The position numbers were made by a program, and so were the translations under genes. Shown piece by piece: positions 11,675 through 23,932 of a stretch of DNA of 58,839 nucleotides (the first letter of the stretch is position 1; every line of letters starts with the position of its first letter). A model generated the notes under the pieces. It saw only the letters and a program-made list of their open reading frames with translations, did not search any database and was not told where the DNA came from. Where the stretch lies: assembly GCA_049999725.1 (NCBI GenBank), contig JBNGIS010016994.1:1-58839 (forward strand), given 5' to 3'. Origin of the DNA: Haplomitrium mnioides (taxonomy: Eukaryota > Marchantiophyta > Haplomitriopsida > Calobryales).

Positions 11675-13368
11675 TGTCATGCCCCTACCTCCTCTCTTAA
11701 CACCCAATTGATGCTATTTCAGAGGAAAATGGTGACAAAGAATAACCGGGCTCTTTAATGAGACGGCTCCAGCACCCTCATTAGTGAATTCAGATCTTAA
11801 CGATCCTAAACCTCTCACCTTGCATTTCCACACTTCTCTCAAACCCACCAAGCACAAGACCGACCTAACTTCCTCTCCACCACACACAGAGCAACCACAA
11901 GTCAATTGATCATGGGGTACATCCAACACTATGCTTGAGGCAAATCTAGCTGTAGATATTCAATTTCACCTCCTTTGCACAGAGGTGTATGCACTTATTA
12001 CACAGTAATAGACTTGCAGCCTTCTTCTACAGGCTGCGTCCTAACACCACCAAGACTCAACACTCCGCCAAGTACTGAACTATCACCAGGGCCAGCTACT
12101 CCAGCACCCAACCAAGCAGAGCTATCCGCTTTATTCTCTTAGCAGAATGGAAATTACAACCTAAGCATGGAACCCCACTTATTAGCCTTCCTAGTCATAT
12201 GCAGAACTATCATTCACTCTTCCTAATGCTCCTAACATCACTTCCTCCACTCCTGTACAGCAATTATTGCCAACACTTCAGCCTGACCAACATTGTAGAT
12301 AATGTAGCCCTTGTTTTCTCCTTAGCTAGCCCGAATTCTCCCCTGTACCCTGCCTCAGCTTTCTCAACCCAATCCTCTGCCCGTTTGAAGTTTCAGACAA
12401 TGGTTCAGAATCTGAGTTCTATCTATGAATGCTTCCTCTGCAATCACAACAACACCAAAAGCATCAACCTCACTGCCACTCTCTCCTCACTCACACACCT
12501 TGTCCAAATAGTTTTTCAACTTCCCTCGCAAGAAGCCATGAATTTACTTCCTCAGGCTTGGAAGAGGTCTTATTTAACTTCCACCTCTAGAAGACAGCCC
12601 TCCTAGCTACTGGATCACCCACTCCACCCGAGAATTGGCTGGATCTTCCCGCACTGCGCAGACACTAACGTGGCCACTCCTCTCCCTTCTCCATAAGATT
12701 ATACCACAGCAACACGCTCCCAATGCTTTTGGGACTGATTCTCTTGCACAAACTAAAGCTGAGACGACACCAGGACCCCCCCTTGGCTGCCCCTCACGAA
12801 ATACAAACTGAAAGAATTCTCCTCTCCTCCGAGTGTTGGTCCACCTCCAAATGTTGGTCTGCCTTCAAATGTGAGTCCACTTGAGTAGTCTGCGCCTCTA
12901 GAGCCTCTTGCTCAACGATTCCCATCACCTCCTCAGTCCACCTCCACCATGTGATGACCTTCCTTCACGAGTACACCCACTTCACCAAAAATCTCACCAG
13001 AACTCTCTCCTCCATATCCCGCTGCTTTCTCTGCACTAAATTATCCATCCCTGTAGCTTCAGAGCGAGGTAGTCTATCCCCGCGCTGGCTTTCCCTCCTA
13101 GCCTCAATGATTCATCACCACCCTTCCTTGAAAGTCCTTATTTCCCTTATCTGACGGTTGAGAGGTGCATCTTGCCTTTTTTCATAGCTCGCAGGTGGGT
13201 TTTCTTCTAGATTCAGAGCCTGAAATTTGTGCCAACAGCTGCATTTTGTCGTTCTCTTCCCAACAAGACTAATTTTATGCAAATCCGACATCTATAGCTC
13301 AGGCAATCGTCGTTTGAATGGACATACCTTTTTCCTTTGTTTTGTCTTCGTTTTAGCTTGACAACTCG

Positions 13369-13600
13369 TGAGATCCTTCGGATACCAGGCATCGGACACA
13401 TGGCGCTATGTGGCAGCCCGTTGGATTCCTTGGACTTGCCATCCCGTAAGATTCATCGAACTGGAACCCGTGAGATTCTTTGGACGTCAGATAACTGACA
13501 CGTGGCGCGTCGGGGAAGCCCGTTGGATTCCTCGGACCAGCCACCCCGTGAGATTCCTCAGACGTCGGATCTTCAATAGGTTGTTGTTTTGACACCCTTC
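13369..13600. repeat. Tandem GATTC-CGGAC repeats with G-boxes
   Basis: Imperfect units with CCGTGAGATTC, then TCGGACGTCGGAT, CTGACACGTGGCGCG and CCCGTTGGATTCC recur. ACACGTGGCGC holds a G-box/ABRE-like core. The shorter right LTR has the same array (23690-23875) with one unit missing. Confidence 0.65.
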
Positions 13601-13989
13601 GTTCCTCCTCTGTCTGGATCCCCATTAAGTGGGATCCCCACTTTGTAAGCCCAACGGATCCCCTTTCACAGGAACCCTTCTCTACGGAAGTTTAGACAGA
13701 ACCCTATAAACTGGTCCACTACACCTCGGAAGGATAATCAAAACCACTTTAAGTGGGCTCTCCACTTAGGATGGTTGAGTCCCACTCCGTTCCTCGGATC
13801 GGACACAACAGACATCAGAAAGTTGACACGTGAAGCGTCAGGAGAGTCCGTTGGATTCCTTAGACTCGCCATCCTGTAAGATTCTTTGGTCGTCGGATCT
13901 GCGATAAAGCGTTGTTTTGGTATCCTTGTTTCTCCTCTGGCCGGTCTGTTGATAAGTCGCCTTTTCGGCACCATCGTTCCTTCCCCAAT

Positions 13990-14370
13990 GGATCATCGAT
14001 ATATCCCGGTTTCGGCACCCTTTGTTCCTCCTCGGGCCGTCAATCTATCACTGTTTCAGCACCCCTTCCTGCTCATGTGGCCAGACCGCTGAAAAATCAC
14101 CCCTTCAGCGCCATCGTATCTCCTCCAACGGATCGTCGACATTTCCCTGTTTTAGCACCTATCGGTCCTCCCCCAACGGATCATCGATATATCTCGGTTT
14201 TGGCACCCTTTGTTCCTCCTCGGGCTTTTGATCTATCATTGTTTCGGCACCCTTTCCCGCTCCTGTGGCCAAACTGCTGAAAAATCACCCCTTTGGTGCT
14301 ATTGTATCTCTTTCAACGGATCGTCGACATTTCTCTATTTTGGCACCCCTTGGTTCTCCCCCAACAGATC
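13990..14370. repeat. 188-bp tandem repeat in LTR C
   Basis: GGATCATCGATATATC recurs at 13990 and 14178, and GGATCGTCGAC at 14130 and 14318; both pairs are 188 bp apart. Within each period there are shorter related sub-units that start with a GGATC-TCGA motif and end in TTTCGGCACC. Confidence 0.8.
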
Positions 14371-16667
14371 CTTGATAAGTGGGATCCACACTTAGGGAGA
14401 TCCCTCGGAACCTTGTTAAGTGGGGATCTCCACATCGGATAGCAGATCGGAACCCCCTTAAGTGGGCTCTCTTTGTCGATTTATCGCCATTTCAACGCCT
14501 TCGTCTTCTCCTAATAGGTTTTCGACATATCCTTGTTTCGACACTTGGTTCTCCTTTTGGCTAGACCGTCGATAAGTCATGTTTTTGGCCTCTTCATTCT
14601 TCCTCTGGCGAATCATGGATATATCTTCATTTTGGCACCTTCATTTTCCTCCCAACCAGTTCTTTGACATATCCCTGTTTCGACACATTCCTCCCTTTCT
14701 ATCCAGACCGTCGATAGGTCACTACTTCAGCACCCTGTTCTTCAAGTGAAACCTTGTCTTATCTTCATTTCGACATCTTCCCTTGATATAGGAATCCTGG
14801 GAGGCTCCTTCTCTTCACTAAGGCATCGAAAAGTTTGATGTAGAAACATTGAGGAAGTCTTTTTTACCTGACTTGTGAAAATGTTTGTTGTAAGAACACT
14901 GCAGATCCATTTCAAACTTTCGGATGACGTCCAATTCAAACTTTCAAAATCTCTTCCTCCTCGTTCGAATCTTTGACATGTTAGCTTTTTGCCCGATTAA
15001 TTAGCCCGCTTTGGAACCCTCTAAACCGGTCCGCCCCACATCGGAAGACAGATCAAAACCACCTTAAGTGGGCTCCCCACTTAGGAAGGCTAGTTTCCGA
15101 TCCGTTCTTCGGATCGGACACCACGGAATTCTCGACCCCGACTCTTCTCTTGCGATCCCTTCAAATCCCACCTCCCTCTTCTGCGCGATTTACTTGCAAA
15201 TCAATCCTCCCTCTTACCGATTTTGGCGGGATCCTCCAACCCCCTCGATCTTCCCTGACAAATTCTCCAGCCTTCTCGATCAAATTCTCCTCTAGACAAC
15301 CGCCCTTATTCTCCCTGGCGAATTCTGGCGACCTCTCGCAATCCTCCACTTGCTCGATTTCCAGCCTCTTCAAATCGAGCCCTCACTCTGAATTCCTCAT
15401 AGCAACCTCTTCTTGCTGCACAATTGACTCTCCTCCAGGTAATTCTCCTCCTCGATTCCTTTTCAATTTCTCTCTGTCATGCACAAATCAATCTCCCTTC
15501 CTCTCATGCAAATTCTACTATTGGCCCTTGCGTGATTCCCCTTCAAATCAATCCAACCTTCAATGCTGGTTCTATTTGACTCCTCACGACTGCTTGCGTG
15601 AAATTCTCCTGCGGCGAGCATCTTTCTATGCTCGAATTTTCTTTCTCCTCGCGATCTCCTAGCAACATTCTACCAAGACCTCCTCCTGGCGATTTTCTCC
15701 CTTTACAAATTGGAGCCCTCTGCGAAAATGAGAGCCCATGCGTGAACTTAGAATCGATGCGCTAAGCTGGATTGGAGCCCCTCCGACATTCCTCCATCCG
15801 GCGATCGGGTACAATGCTCTTCTCCAAACTTGATTTCTGTCTATGAATTCTGAATTCACCTCCTTCTTGATTCTTCCCTCTTGATCTTTGCTCTAATTCC
15901 TCCCCAATTTCTTCTGATTTCTTCTCCCATTCCTCTCTGAATCCTTATTCGATTTGAAGCCTCCTCATGTGCAAAGCCTTTTTGAAGCAAACTCTCTCCC
16001 TTGATCTGCGATCTGTGACTTGCCCACTCCTCTCATCGATCGATTCATGCCCTCTTCTTAATCAAATTCCTTCCGTGCAGCGGCGAAATTCTTCTCTTTG
16101 CAAATGCTTCTGCTAGTGCAATTGCTCATGCGCAATGGTCCTCCTACCGCTGCTTGAATTCCTTGAAAATTAGCCTGCTCCTTGCCATGAAGTGCCCCTT
16201 CCTCTCATGCACGTGATTCTCCCAGCCTGCAAAATCCTTGATTCGTGGTCGTGATCCAAATAGAAGGTGCCCTCCCAATATCCCATAAGTGTTTCTCACA
16301 GAGCCGGATGTAGTATATAATGATTAGCCACCCTCCTTCTTTCGAGAGGCAGCCTCTTTTGAGGTATAAGGCCACCGCTTTTCCCTTGCTTGCCCTTGGA
16401 CGGACCTAGTTCAGGGCTTACCCTTCCCTAGGTCATGCTATCCTCCGAGTGATCAAATGGTCTTACCAATAGAGTAGTCTTCAAAGTAGTGGGCTTGACT
16501 TGGCCCCCAATAGTAGGTTAGTTTTATTTAATTTTACTTAATTTTTGAAATTTTTTTGAAAATATGACACAAGTACCTTCAAACCGAGCTGACATGACTC
16601 CCCTTTTAATTGTGCAGCGTCCCCGCAAGAGCCATCTTGCCTTCAGTTGGGTAACTCCTTCGCTACA

Positions 16668-16690
16668 TTTCACCTCTATCCCCCTCTACC
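16668..16690 (-). other. Polypurine tract of element C
   Basis: On the coding (minus) strand a run rich in A/G (GGTAGAGGGGGATAGAGG) lies right before the 3' LTR start. It has the position and composition of the primer for plus-strand DNA synthesis. Confidence 0.55.
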
Positions 16691-16719
16691 CTTGAAAGAA
16701 AATTACAAAAACTAGTTAT

Positions 16720-17681
16720 TCACATCCCATCCAGTCTCCCCTTGCTGGTTACTACCTGTACATGTTTGAGAACCCCCAACTAGTGAGTATCCATTGCTTC
16801 TCCCTCCTCTTGCTCCCTATTGACATACTTCTTGAGTCGATCATAGTGTACCCAATTGGTGATCCTCTCTCCTTCCAAAGTCTCCAACTCCGTTGACTCG
16901 TTTGAATGAAGCTTAGTAAGCACAAACGGTCCCATCTATCTGGTGTGCAACTTCCTGAGAAAGTGCATCACCCTGCTATCATATAACAATACTAAATCCT
17001 CATCTCGTACATCCACCGATTTGAGCTCTCTGTCATGCTGCTTTTTTCTCAATGCTTGTTGGTGCTCCAACAATTCTTGGGCCTGCACTCGCGTCTCCTC
17101 CAATGCCTCTAGCTGATGTATTCTTTCTATCCTGCTCTGGTCCTCCCCCAACCTTGCTTCAGTTATCACCCTTTCCGTCGGCACATCGAATTCTACAAGT
17201 ACTAGGGCGTGCTGCCCAAACACCAAAAAGTAGGGGCAGTGGCCTGTCGTAGTCTTGTAGCCAGATTGTAAGTGTGGGCTGCGGTTAGCAACTTTAGATC
17301 CCAATCTGCCTTGTTGGCAGCCACTAACTTGTTGAGGATTTTCCCTATTATCCCGTTTGCTCTCTCCGTTAGCCCATTAGCCTTTGGATGATAGGCTGTA
17401 GTCCGACAGTGCTTGATCAGGTAGTGGCTGGTTAAATCTTGCACCACTCTGTTTACGAAGTGCGTGTCTTGGTCGCCGACCATCTCTAGTGGTGCCCCAA
17501 ACCTGCAAAAGAATCTACTCATATAGAAAGGTGGCGATCGTCCTCGCATCATCCTTTCGAGTGGCCCTTGCTTCGACTCACTTAGTCGCATAGTCTGTAG
17601 CTAGCAGGATATACCGGTTTCTCCTACGAGTGTAGGGTGCAATAGGCCCAATGAAGTCGATGCCCCACTTCTCAAACGGTG
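16720..17681 (-). pseudogene. Integrase core and C-terminus of element C
   Basis: Integrase joins retrotransposon DNA to the target. The segment begins with FEKWGIDFIGP and TDYATK (first catalytic Asp), followed by TGA where Trp is normal and TAG where Gln is normal. After a frameshift: GAPLEMVGDQDTHFVN (second catalytic Asp in a G-T/D-T-HF setting) and AYHPKANGLTERANGI (catalytic Glu region). After a second shift: a C-terminal part with a charged helix (EDQSRIERIHQLEALEETR) and the R-VMHFLRKLHTR / MGPFVLTKL segment that usually precedes the end. No chromodomain is seen. Last stop near 16720, with an earlier TAG at 16780. Confidence 0.8.
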
Positions 17682-18698
17682 CTAAATGAATGATGGGGAC
17701 CAACGGGTGATGCTAAGAGGCGGCGGTTTCCCTGCCCTTTGACAGGAGTCACATTTTTTCACAAAGAAATACACATCACTGTGCAAGGTAGGCCACCAGT
17801 ACCCTGCGCTCAACACCTTTCGTACTGTGGTTTTGGCAGCAAAGTGACCACCCACCTCTTCTCCATGTAAGGCCCTCACCACCACCATGGCTTGATCCTT
17901 CTCCAAGCACCTCCTGAGTGTTCCATCCATTCCTTGCTTATGCATCACTCCTTTTATCATCAAATACGGCCTCACCTTGCGGAGGAAGACTGTCATTGCC
18001 TCCTTGCTGCTACCCTTTGGTACTTGTGCGGAAAGAAGGAATTGTATAATGCTAGCATATTCTGTGGGCTTTCCTGCTCTGACATGAAACAAATCCTCAT
18101 CTGGAAAAGTGTCATCTACTTCATTTGCGTTGACAGGCCCGTCCACCCTGGAGAAGAAATCTGCGTTGAGGTGCTTCTTCCTTGGTTTGACTCGCACCTC
18201 GAAATTGAACTCCTGGAGGAGGAGCATCCACCTTGCAATTCTTCTTGTTAGGTCAGGTTTGTTATCCATGTACTTAAGGGCATTGTGATCTGTATGGAAT
18301 ATTACCTTGTAGTGGAGCAGGTAGTGTCTCAATTTCTTCAGCGAGTAAATCATCCCCAATGCCTCCTGGTCGGTTGCCGAGTAGTTCTTCTCTGCGGAAG
18401 ACAGCAATCTACAGGCAAAGTAAATTGGATGGCCCCGGCCCTCCTCATCTAACTGGCTGAGCATTGCACCTATACAAAATCCTGACACATGGATCATGAC
18501 GTGGAACTCCTTCCCCCAAGTAGGTGGTATGAGCACCAGTGCATTTGCGAGCCTTCACTTTAGCTCATTAAAACTGGACAACCTTTCTGGTGTGGGCTCA
18601 AAGTCGCTGCCAACCCTGGTCATTCCTGTGAGAGGCAGCGCTACCAGTGCAAATTGGGCAATGAATCTTCTGTAATATCCTACACAACCCAGAAAACC
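17682..18698 (-). pseudogene. RNaseH and integrase zinc-binding domain of element C
   Basis: Continues the RT frame after TAG at 18699. A thumb fragment (GYYRRFIAQFA) precedes a TGA near 18575 at a site where Arg is usual. RNaseH follows: HPIYFACRLLSSAEKNYSAT, DQEALGMIYSLKKLRHYLL, TDHNALKYMD, and ADFFSR, whose usual A-D-x-L-S-R appears with Phe. An integrase HHCC zinc finger ends the frame (HGEEVGGHFA...CDSCQRAGK). The 284-codon open stretch 17682-18536 is the cleanest part. A frameshift near 17690 separates it from the integrase core. Confidence 0.85.
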
Positions 18699-20522
18699 CT
18701 ACACCGCCTTCAGATTAGTAGGGAAGGTTACTCTCATCCAATTACTCACCTTCTCTTGGTCCACCTTGATTCCCTGACTGGATACACGGTGGCCTAAGAG
18801 TATGCCCTCCTTGACTCCAAAGAAGCATTTCTCATGATGCAGCCTCAACCTTGTTTCCCGACAACGCTGGAAGGTGAGCCTCACATCCTGCTCATGATCA
18901 CACGTTCTCCCATACACCACAAAGTCATCTATGAAAATCTCCAAAAACTTCCTCAAGTAATCATGGAAAATATTCATCATCATTCTTTGAAATGTCCCGC
19001 CCCCATGCACCATCACCTCCCGATGTTGCTCTATTCTTACAACCCCCATCTCATTCCTCAAGTGTGGGCTGTCCACAGCTTTTAGAGTGGCCAAGCGCGA
19101 CCCACCTTGCACCAAGGTCGGATTACCGATGGTTACCCTTTTATCATGGCTGCTTCCTTCTTGCAGGTGGGGACGGCTCAACTCTTTGGGGCATGACTCA
19201 CCTTTTAGGGTGGGTCCAGTACTCTCACTAGTCACCCAACTCTCCACTGTCTCCTTCGTGCCAGATTTGGCTTCCATGCTCCCTACCAACTCTATCTGGT
19301 TGACTATTACTATACCCTTTCCCAGCAGATCTTCCTTCGTGGATTCGCCGACTACATGCACCCAATAATGGTACTCTGAATCCTCTGCCTCTTCTGCCAA
19401 CCACTTGCTTTCATACTCTACTTCGGGTTGTGTCACCCTTTGGTGTGGCACTGGTCCATAGTGCACTACCGTTCTCTCTAGACCAAAAACCAGTGTCGAG
19501 TTTCCCCTGTTATGCATGACTTTGGCCCCGTACAACCAAGGTCTCCCAATTAGAACTGGGTAAGGGGATGCTCGCGTCGAGCGCATCACCAAATAATTCA
19601 GTCTAAACTCCTTGTCCCTAATGGTAGTAGGTACTTGCAAGAGGGCGCCCAAGGGCTTGACTTGGGACCCGTCTGCTAGTCTCATTATTCGAGTAATAGG
19701 TTGGAAGTCTCGGAACCCCAATCTGTGGGCAGTCTCCTCGACCATGATACTGACACCCGCTCCCCCGTCCACCGGTACCAGTGATAGTGTACATCCAACG
19801 ATCTGGATATCGATTTCTGGGGCACCCTTGTCTTCGCACACCAACCGTAGCTCTATTGAGACCCCCACCTGAGGCAGCTTTTTCCGCCTTTTGGCCCCCA
19901 TCAGCAATACCCTACGTTGTCTTCTGTACAACGAGCTATCTCTGATTAATTGCCCCATAGTGGCTGTGACAGGGCAGTCCCGGACATCAGCCTGAATGCT
20001 GTAAGGGTTAGGTTTTGGTGCCCCGGTCGTGGACGATAGAAGTTCCTTGGGCTCCTTTGATTCCTTCCGCCCTTGCTGCCTTTCGACCTCCCTCATGGTT
20101 CGAGCGGCCGCATCCTTTTCTTTGGCGGGATCCAGGGCCGCGAGCTGCTGCCTCACCTCCTCTTGCTGCTTTGGATAAAACCATTTGGGATTATCCCGCT
20201 GGTAATCTGAGTCACTCAGCGATGGTGACCCTTGAACCTTTGCCTTCATGGCCTTTTGCTCGTTCTTGTGCTTGTCCTTCTTTTTGGACTTGGCTCTAGA
20301 TCTGGTTACCACCCGGTAACAGTCCTCTGGTGTGGGGGTCTCCCAACCTAGCAAGGCAGCTTCCTCCTCTTCAGGTTTCAGCTTCGTGGCCTTAGCCCAT
20401 TCCAAAGATATCAAATTGATTACTGCGGGTTGTGGTGGATTCACACCTGCATTCGGGGCTACCTCTGGCCTCTTGTGGACGGGGCAGTTTGCAACAATGT
20501 GCCCCTCCTTCTTACAATGAAA
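18699..20522 (-). pseudogene. Protease and C-terminal half of RT, element C
   Basis: A 581-codon open frame (20444-18699) in frame with gag upstream. Protease: VPVDGGAGVSIMVEETAHRL (D-G-G active site), then MRLADGSQVKPLGALLQVPT and PVLIGRPWLYGAKV. A long acidic linker follows. RT enters directly at GGGTFQRMMMNIF, then FLEIFIDDFVVYG (catalytic DD box) and LGHRVSSQGIKVD. The fingers and first catalytic Asp (SPIVVVPK..., DGFSGYNQI-like) are missing although the frame stays open, so an in-frame deletion of roughly 170-200 codons is inferred. This copy could not make active RT. A TAG ends the frame at 18699 and thumb sequence continues beyond it. Confidence 0.85.
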
Positions 20523-21841
20523 TCATAATGCAGCTGGCTGTCTATGATTTTGTTTCCTTGGCTCAGGGCAGTTAGGCAAGATGTGCCCTAGCTGATTACA
20601 GTTCCAGCACACCATAATGGTTGTTCTTAGCGGCCTGTTTGCACCCCAGTCGCTCGATTGCCCAGCCCCTATGCCGGCAGGTCTCCCTAGGAGGGTACGG
20701 GGTCCACTGTTGATTTGGTATACAGTTTCCAGTGCCTCCTCTTGAACATATTCCACTTCTTCGCGTATGTATTCTGGAGGCTCCTCCCTCACATAATGAA
20801 TAGTGTTGGCTTCAGTAGGGCACTTTTGAAGAGAATGTCTATGCTTGTTACAGTTAATGCACCATACACCCACCCTCCGGGTGGGTAGTGGTCGGCCCTC
20901 CGATTTGATTGCAGCGAGGAGTATGTTCATGGCCTCCATCTTTGCGCTTAACTCCTCTTGTGGGTCTTTCCCCCCTTTTCTTTTGCTTGGCTCTGGTTCA
21001 AGCTCCCGGTCCAGACCTTTCCTTGATCTCCTCTTTTTGCTGTCCCATTGGTAGTGGGACTGTCGGTCTTTCCTTTTCTTGGCCTCCCTCTTCTTCTTTT
21101 GCTCCTTCTTCTTCTTCTTTCCTCTGGACGACCTGTCCTCACTTGAACTGCTACTATCTGATTCATCCTCACTCTCTGAGGTAGATGCGGAGCTCTTTTC
21201 TGACTCCTCATCACTGTCTGAGCTTTCCAAAGAATCCTCCGACTCATACTTAGCTCTTGACCTGTTTCGAGAGCTGTTGATGGCAGCTTTGACATGGGAT
21301 TGGGCGGCAGTCACCGCGGCCTCCAAATTTTGAGGGTTCGTTTGCCTCACCATCTCCCTATCTCTCGGGACAGGGCTGCCAAGAACGATGAGGTCAGCAT
21401 CCCATCTGTAGCAAGTGGGTTCAACTTCCTTGCCATCTTCTTGAACCTTTGCAAGAATTTCCTCACCGATTCTTTCTTCTTCATTTGAAGCTGCCCCATC
21501 CGGATAAGAGCCTCCGTCTCCTCCTCAATCTTCCTGAATTCCAACACAAAGGCAACCTTGAAGGCTCCCCACTCCCTCTTGATGTTCACCGGAAGGTCTT
21601 TGTACCATAGCTGGGCCTCTCCTTTCAACACTGCGGGTAGGATACCGATCTTCACATGGCTCTCTCCATTGGCATCAACCGTGTTCTCTATATCATCCAA
21701 CCGTGCATCGGGGTCCTCCTTGGCTTGAGCTCTAAAGGTCCTATACTTGAATCTACCCCAAAGTCCCATAGGAGGTACTGGGTTGGCCATCCCTCCACTA
21801 ACCACTGCAACTTCTACCCAACGTTCTCTTCTGTTTGCCAC
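20523..21841 (-). pseudogene. gag of element C with acidic/basic domain and three zinc knuckles
   Basis: Capsid part, 21841-21347: GEAQLWYKDLPVNIKREWGA and FKVAFVLEFRKIEEETEALI, typical of plant Gypsy gag. A one-base frameshift near 21350 separates it from the next open frame (21353-20523). That frame has VRQTNPQNLEAAV, then a Ser/Asp/Glu-rich run (SSDSDEESEKSSASTSESED) and a Lys/Arg-rich run (RGKKKKKEQKKKREAKKRK). Next come CCHC knuckles CINCNKHRHSLQKC and CWNCNQLGHILPNC. A third knuckle (FHCKKEGHIVANC) lies just after the TGA at 20523, which occupies its first Cys codon. The pol frame continues in phase, so gag and pol were probably one polyprotein. Confidence 0.85.
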
Positions 21842-21968
21842 TCTTCCTCATAGACTCACCCACAACAGCTATGTGCCTCAAAATGTGCTTCTCGATCTGA
21901 ACTTGGGTTTCTGGTGCACAAGGTGATAACTTGGGTTCGGGTTGGTCTCAGGTTTTTTGCAAACCTTT

Positions 21969-21986
21969 GCCCTCCTTCTAGCGCCA
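21969..21986 (-). other. Primer-binding site of element C
   Basis: On the minus strand TGGCGCTAGAAGGAGGGC begins nine bases inside the 5' LTR end (21996). TGGCGC is a common start for plant Gypsy PBSs. It differs from A's PBS after six bases, so the two elements used different tRNAs or diverged strongly. Confidence 0.75.
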
Positions 21987-21995
21987 AAAAATCTA

Positions 21996-23932
21996 TGTCT
22001 CGCTCCTGCCTCCTCTCTTAAAACCCAATTGATGTTATTTCAGAGGAAAAGGGTGACAAAGAATAACCGAGCTCTTTAATGAGACGGCCCCAACACCCTC
22101 GTTAGTGAATTCAGATCTTAACGATTCTGAACCTCTCACCTTGCATTTCCACACTACTCTCAAACCCACCAAGCACAAGACCGACCTAACTTCCTCTCCA
22201 CCACACACAGAGCAACCACAAGTCAATTGATCATGGGGTACATCCAACACTGTGCTTGAGGCAAATCCAGCTGTAGATATTCAATTTCACCTCCTTTGCA
22301 CAGAGGTGTATGCACTTATTACACAGTAATAGACTTGCAGCCTTCTTCTACAGGCTGCGTTCTAACACCACCAAGACTCAACACTCCGCCAAGTACTGAA
22401 CTATCACCACGGCCAACTACTCTAGCACCCAGCCAAGCAGAGCTATCCGCTTTATTCTCTCAGCAGAATGGAAATTACAACCTAAGTGTGGAACCCCACT
22501 TATTAGCCTTCCTAGGCACATGCAGAACTATCATTCACTCTTCCTAACGCTCCTAACATCACTTCCTCCACTCCTGTACAGCAATTATTGCCAACACTTC
22601 AACCTGACCAACATTGTAGATAATGTAGCCCTTGTTTTCTCCTTAGCCAGCCCGAATTCTCCCCTGTACCCTACCTCAGCTTTCTCAACCCAATCCTCTG
22701 CCCGTTTGAAGTTTCAGACAATGGTTCAGAATCTCAGTTCCATCTATGAATGCTTCCTCTGCAATCACAACAACACCAGAAGCATCAACCTCACTACCAC
22801 TCTCTCCCCACTCACACACCCTGTCCAGATAGTTTTTCAACTTCCCTCGCAAGAAGCCATGAATTTACTTCCTTAGGCTTGGAAGAGGTGTTATTTAACT
22901 TCCACCTCTAGAAGACAGCCCTCCCAGCTGCTGGATCACCCACTCCACCTGAGAATCGGCTGGATCTTCCCCGCAATGCGCAGGCACTAACGTGGCTACT
23001 CCTCTCCCTTCTCCACAAGATTATACCACTAGAAGCACGCTCCCAATGCTTTTGGGATTGATTCTCTTGCACAAACTAAAGCTGAGACGACACCAAGACC
23101 CCGCCTTGGCTGCCCCTCAAGAAATATAAACCGAAAGAATTCTCCTCTCCTCCGAGCATTGGTCCACCTCCAAATGTTGGTCTGCCTTCAAATATGAGTC
23201 CACCTGAGTAGTCTGCGCCTCTAGAGCCTCTTGCTCAACGATTCCCATCACCTCCTCAGTCCACCTCCACCCTGTGATGGCCTTCCTTCACGAGTACACC
23301 CACTTCACCAGAAGTCTCACCAGAACTCTCTCCTCTGTATCCTGCTGCTTTCTCTACACTAAATTATCTGTCCCCGTAGCTTCATAGCGAGGTAGTCTAT
23401 CTTCGTGCTAGTTTTCCCTCTTAGCCTCAACGATTCATCACCACCCTTCCTTGAGAGTCCATATTTCCCTTATCTGATGGCTGAGGGGTGCATCCCGCCT
23501 TTTCGCACATCCTGCAAGTGGGTTTTCTTCTAGATTCAAAGCCTAAAATTGGCGCCAATAGCTGCGCTTTGTTTTTGTCTTCCCAACAAGACTAATGTTA
23601 CGTGAATCCGATCGTTGTAGCTCTGGCAATTGTCGTTTGAATGGACATACCTTTTTCCTTTGTTTTGTCCTCGTTTTAGCTTGACAACCCGCAAGATCCT
23701 TTGGATACCAGGCATCGGACACGTGGCGCTATGGGGCAGCCCGTTGGATTCATCAGACTTGCCATCCCAAAAGATTCATCGGACGGGAACCCGTGAGATT
23801 CTTCGGACGTCGGACAGCTGACACGTGGCGCGTTGGCGAAGCCCGTTGGATTCCTCGGACGCCGGATCTTTGATAGGTTGTTGTTTTGACACCCTTCGTT
23901 CCTCCTTTGTCTGGATCCCCATTAAGTGGGAT
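21996..23932 (-). repeat. 5' LTR of element C, truncated
   Basis: Homologous to 11675-13634. It begins TGTCTCGC and stops at GTGGGAT (23932), where A's RNaseH sequence starts. The missing ~3 kb would include U3 and the promoter. One GATTC-CGGAC unit present in the left LTR is absent here. Confidence 0.88.

Larger units (their letters stand above)
11675..16667 (-). repeat. 3' LTR of element C, full length (~5 kb)
   Basis: Plus-strand start TGTCATGCCCC matches TGTCTCGCTCC at 21996. The inner end is placed at CGCTACA (16667), giving TGT...ACA termini, because a purine-rich tract on the coding strand follows at once; 16672 (TTCA) is an alternative end. It is homologous to the right LTR over the first ~1.95 kb only, where that copy is truncated. 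It contains tandem GATTC-CGGAC units with CACGTGGC G-boxes (13369-13900), a 188-bp tandem repeat (13990-14370), a GTGGG hairpin (15063-15085) and a TATA-like site on the coding strand near 16314-16320. Blocks near 15000-15120 and 16280-16420 resemble family B LTRs. Confidence 0.75.
11675..23932 (-). mobile_element. Element C: minus-strand Ty3/Gypsy retrotransposon nested in A
   Basis: Direct copies of one sequence at 11675-13634 and 21996-23932 are the LTR ends. Between them, on the minus strand, lie gag, protease, partial RT, RNaseH and integrase in Gypsy order. A PBS (21969-21986) abuts the right LTR, which is the 5' LTR in the element's own sense. The left (3') LTR is complete, about 5 kb. 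The right one is cut at 23932, 1.94 kb in, where A's RNaseH region resumes. Insertion is in A's RT. The element cannot be autonomous: RT lacks its first half and there are several stops and frameshifts. Confidence 0.9.
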
